6,813 bases of DNA, taken from NCBI GenBank assembly GCA_027482985.1, contig JAIXVO010000563.1, positions 1 to 6,813 on the forward strand. The letters are read 5' to 3'. Made by a program: the position numbers and the translations under genes. Below, piece by piece: positions 4,887-6,813 of this stretch; the first letter of the stretch is position 1, and every line of letters begins with the position of its first letter. Below the pieces are notes generated by a model that did no database searches, was not told the origin of the DNA, and worked only from the letters and a program-made list of their open reading frames with translations. The stretch comes from Cyanobacteriota bacterium (GTDB taxonomy: Bacteria > Cyanobacteriota > Cyanobacteriia > Leptolyngbyales > Leptolyngbyaceae).

Positions 4887-6245
4887 GTGAAATTTACCAG
4901 ACTGTTGCATCGTCGATCGCTGCTGTTCTTGCTGGCACTCTTCACCTGTGTCGCCTGCCAAATGGGTACGAATGGCACCGATCCCTTTGCCAAATCGGGG
5001 GCGATCGCCAAAGGGAATGTCATCTTCATTCATCCCGATGGCACCAGTCCGGCGCATTGGGGGGCAGCCCGATTTTTGTACTACGGGCCCGATGGTCGGT
5101 TGAACTGGGATCGGTTGTCGCATCAGGCGATTTACCTGGGACATCTGCAAAATCAACTGACGGGCACCTCGAATGCAGGGGCAGTCACGCATGCGACGGG
5201 GGTCAAAGTGGCGGCAGATTCCTTTGGGCTGGATGCGGCGGGTCAACCGATTGTGGCGGCAGCGGGGAAACCAGAGACGCTCATGCAGACCGCGATCGCC
5301 CAGAATTACGGGACGGCGCTGATTAACTCTGGCATCATCAGCGAACCTGGCACCGGGGCATTTGTGGCGAAGGTGAAAAGTCGGCGGGAAAATGCCGAAA
5401 TCACGAAGCAAGTTGTGGAATCGGGTGTGGATGTAATTTTGGGCGGCGGCGAAGTCTGGTATTTGCCCAAAGGGACTGCCGGACGCTATGCCAAACCGTC
5501 TCAAAGTCGGCGCGAGGATGGGCTGAATTTGATTGAACTGGCGCAACAGAAAGGTTATACCGTCGTCTATAACCGGGACGAATTGCTGGCACTACCGGAT
5601 ACCACGACCAAAATTCTGGGCGTGTTTGCGGCGGAAGATACTTATAACGATATGGCGGAGGAAGCCCTCCGTACGCAAATTTTGCCCACCTACGAGGCCA
5701 GCGCTCCCAGCGTGGCGGAAATGCTCCAGGTGGCGCTCCGGGGTTTGAATCGGAAAGGGCAACCCTTTTTGGTGGTGTTGGAAGAAGAAGGGACAGATAA
5801 CTTCTCGAATGCGAATAATGCGAAAGGGGCGATCGAAGCAGTGAAACGGGCAGATGACGCGATCGCCGTTGCCCTCACCTACACCGATCAGCATCCCAAC
5901 ACGCTCGTCCTGACAGCTGCTGATAGTGACGCTGGGGGTCTGGAAGTATTGGGCGAAACAGTATCAGCCATGCCCCTCAATCAAAAACTGCCCGCCACCA
6001 ACCAGAATGGTGCTCCAATCGATGGTCGCGATGGCACCAGCACCCTCCCCTTCCTGGCCGCTCCCGATGCCAAAGGGCAGCGATTCCCCTTCGCGATCGC
6101 CTGGTCAGGAGGCAATGACAGTGCCGGGGCGATCGTTGCCAAAGCCGATGGCCTCAACGCCAACTTGATCCAGGGCACGATCGACAATACCGACCTCTAC
6201 CGCCTCATGTACGGCACCCTCTTTGGGACACTGCCCACCCAATAA
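4887..6245 (+). CDS. Exported alkaline phosphatase, PhoA superfamily, divergent metal-site subfamily
   Basis: This 452-residue protein has the alkaline phosphatase fold and would release phosphate from phosphomonoesters outside the cytoplasm. The N-terminus has a basic region (HRR at 8-10), a hydrophobic core (12-19) and C-V-A-C at 21-24, a weak lipobox, so it may be a lipoprotein anchored at Cys24. RRSLL also fits a minimal twin-arginine pattern. By eye against E. coli PhoA: Asp51 in HPDG (metal ligand), Ser95 in GTSNAG (nucleophile Ser102), EPGT at 153-156 (the Asp153/Thr155 region), Arg166, Glu299 (Glu322), Asp304 (Asp327) and Asp346 (Asp369). The three zinc-ligand histidines seem replaced: His331 by Asn308, His370 by Ser347, His412 by Asn410 or Asp411. 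The blocks EEEGTDN and TAADSDAGG look like a coherent subfamily, not decay. The GTG start has AAGGG 9 bases upstream. The gene is intact and stands alone; a palindromic repeat separates it from the hydrolase. Confidence 0.92.
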   Translation: MKFTRLLHRRSLLFLLALFTCVACQMGTNGTDPFAKSGAIAKGNVIFIHPDGTSPAHWGAARFLYYGPDGRLNWDRLSHQAIYLGHLQNQLTGTSNAGAVTHATGVKVAADSFGLDAAGQPIVAAAGKPETLMQTAIAQNYGTALINSGIISEPGTGAFVAKVKSRRENAEITKQVVESGVDVILGGGEVWYLPKGTAGRYAKPSQSRREDGLNLIELAQQKGYTVVYNRDELLALPDTTTKILGVFAAEDTYNDMAEEALRTQILPTYEASAPSVAEMLQVALRGLNRKGQPFLVVLEEEGTDNFSNANNAKGAIEAVKRADDAIAVALTYTDQHPNTLVLTAADSDAGGLEVLGETVSAMPLNQKLPATNQNGAPIDGRDGTSTLPFLAAPDAKGQRFPFAIAWSGGNDSAGAIVAKADGLNANLIQGTIDNTDLYRLMYGTLFGTLPTQ

Positions 6246-6317
6246 CCCCGACTTTTACTAAATTCCCAAATTGCAATCAAAATTTAAAATCAATTTTTGA
6301 GATTTGTGATTTAACAG
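6246..6317. other. AT-rich spacer after the alkaline phosphatase gene
   Basis: These 72 bases are AT-rich, in sharp contrast to the sequence on both sides, and hold no ORF. The words AAATTTAAAATC resemble low-complexity spacers common in cyanobacteria. A promoter for the structured region downstream would have to lie here, but I see only poor candidates (TTGCAA at 6271 and TTGAGA at 6297 without a well-placed -10). No clean T-tailed terminator for the phosphatase gene is visible. Confidence 0.45.
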
Positions 6318-6523
6318 AGGGACATTCAGACGGTTGCCGACTGAACCCTGGGGCTTAAACCGCTCAAGGCAGAAGTGACAGCCGTTTGCGTGATGGAGTG
6401 AACGCGCGAGTTACCCAACTCACCCAGTCAGGTGACTCGGATGGATGAAGTGAATCCGCAAGCGGTCGTCTATCATGGTCAGCCAATCCGCCATTTGCGG
6501 TGAGCAGGCAAGGGTTGGCACCA
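6318..6523 (+). ncRNA. Candidate structured RNA or 5' leader of the DUF2949 gene, three strong hairpins
   Basis: There is no convincing ORF here, but pairing is dense. Hairpin A (6318-6349): AGGG/CCCT, a 3-base bulge, TTCAG/CTGAA, an A-A mismatch, then CGG/CCG around TTG. Hairpin B (6377-6470): 6377-6390 pairs with 6457-6470 at 13 of 14 positions including two G-U pairs; inside it CGAGTTACC (6407-6415) pairs with GGTGACTCG (6431-6439). Hairpin C (6476-6523): TGGT/ACCA, a 2-base bulge, GCCAATCC/GGGTTGGC with one G-U, then TTGC/GCAA. The two sides of the internal loop in B carry near-copies of one word, GATGGAGTGAA (6392-6402) and GATGAAGTGAA (6444-6454). I do not recognise a known class: it does not match RNase P RNA, tmRNA, SRP RNA, tRNA or the riboswitches I can recall. 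Strand is assigned because it leads into the DUF2949 gene, and most pairing would also hold on the minus strand. Confidence 0.4.
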
Positions 6524-6595
6524 GCAGGGCGATCGCTCAAATGCAAAATCTCTCGATCAAACAAGGTTATTGACAGGATGAGGAAACCGTAAGCA

Positions 6596-6799
6596 ATGAA
6601 GGGTTCAGTCGTGGCGCAGGAACGTACCAGTCAATTAGTTAACTTCTTGCAGGAAGAATTAGACATTTCGGCAAAATCCATCGCCTTTGCCCTGCGTCAT
6701 AGTCAACAAGACTCTGGCCCCCTCCCCATGATTCTTTGGCAATACGGGTTAGTGTCGCTGGAGCAGTTGGAGCGGATTTTTGATTGGCTAGAAGGGTAA
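6596..6799 (+). CDS. DUF2949 family protein
   Basis: This 67-residue protein fits the cyanobacterial DUF2949 family, whose members are near this length. Recognisable parts are LVNFLQEELDIS at 14-25, SIAFALRH at 28-35, and the highly typical GPLPMILWQYGLVSLEQLER at 41-60, followed by IFDWLE. It is predicted to be all-helical and soluble, with no catalytic motif. The function is not established. The GPLPMILWQYGL block with the following LEQL helix recalls small adaptor-like helical bundles, but that is only an impression. ATG 6596 has AGGA 11 bases upstream, a little far. The stop codon lies inside the heptamer repeat that ends the window. The gene follows the structured region 6318-6523, which may be its leader. 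Confidence 0.88.
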   Translation: MKGSVVAQERTSQLVNFLQEELDISAKSIAFALRHSQQDSGPLPMILWQYGLVSLEQLERIFDWLEG

Positions 6800-6813
6800 T
6801 GGGTAATGGGTAA
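6794..6813. repeat. Heptamer tandem repeat GGGTAAT, continuing past the window edge
   Basis: GGGTAAT occurs at 6794-6800 and 6801-6807, and GGGTAA at 6808-6813 where the window ends. Short tandem heptamers of this kind (STRR) are known from cyanobacterial intergenic regions. The first unit supplies the last Gly codon and stop of the DUF2949 gene, so the array starts inside the coding end. Confidence 0.75.

Noticed and set aside
4869..5546. A 225-residue minus-strand frame opposite the alkaline phosphatase
   Set aside because: It is Pro/Arg-rich with no family signature and lies antisense to a gene with strong motifs; it is a composition shadow of GC-biased codons.
6318..6523. Known RNA classes (RNase P RNA, tmRNA, SRP RNA, 6S RNA, SAM or TPP riboswitch) for the structured spacer
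   Set aside because: The diagnostic conserved words I can recall for these classes are absent; the overall three-hairpin layout does not match a single long 6S-like hairpin.
6364..6564. A 66-residue minus-strand frame in the spacer before DUF2949
   Set aside because: It has no recognisable motif or ribosome site, and the same bases show strong RNA-type pairing, which explains the sequence better.

Overview
The window looks like chromosomal DNA from a cyanobacterium. It carries twelve copies of the octamer GCGATCGC (HIP1), about one per 570 bases. It also has a helical carotenoid protein gene, a DUF2949 gene, short dispersed palindromes of a cyanobacterial type, and a GGGTAAT heptamer repeat at the right edge. 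The genus cannot be fixed from this stretch.

Layout. Positions 1-723 (minus strand) hold the N-terminal part of a penicillin-binding protein 1C that runs off the left edge. Divergent from it is a small coiled-coil membrane protein (862-1083, plus). A gene-poor stretch follows, with two palindromic repeats and a 105-residue acidic ORF on the minus strand (1286-1603) whose C-terminus is built of 8-residue repeats. A leader of nearly 290 bases precedes a stand-alone helical carotenoid protein (1890-2390, plus). This converges on a two-gene minus-strand unit: a MEKHLA-domain (PAS-like) protein (3338-3814) followed after 10 bases by a histone-deacetylase-family zinc hydrolase (2413-3327). Divergent from that pair is an alpha/beta hydrolase (3885-4766, plus). 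Then comes a palindromic repeat and an exported PhoA-superfamily alkaline phosphatase (4887-6245, plus). The 350 bases between the phosphatase and the final DUF2949 gene (6596-6799, plus) have no convincing ORF but fold into three strong hairpins, suggesting a structured RNA.

How the parts relate. The only clear co-transcribed pair is MEKHLA protein plus deacetylase. Other neighbours are single genes with separate jobs: cell-wall synthesis, carotenoid-based photoprotection, phosphate scavenging and an unassigned hydrolase. No mobile element, CRISPR array, tRNA or rRNA was seen.

Most worth a second look: (1) the structured intergenic region 6318-6523; (2) the alkaline phosphatase, in which all three zinc-ligand histidines of E. 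coli PhoA appear to be replaced; (3) the carotenoid protein without a C-terminal-domain partner in view; (4) the repeat-built small acidic protein; (5) the MEKHLA-deacetylase pair. All alignments and foldings were done by eye.
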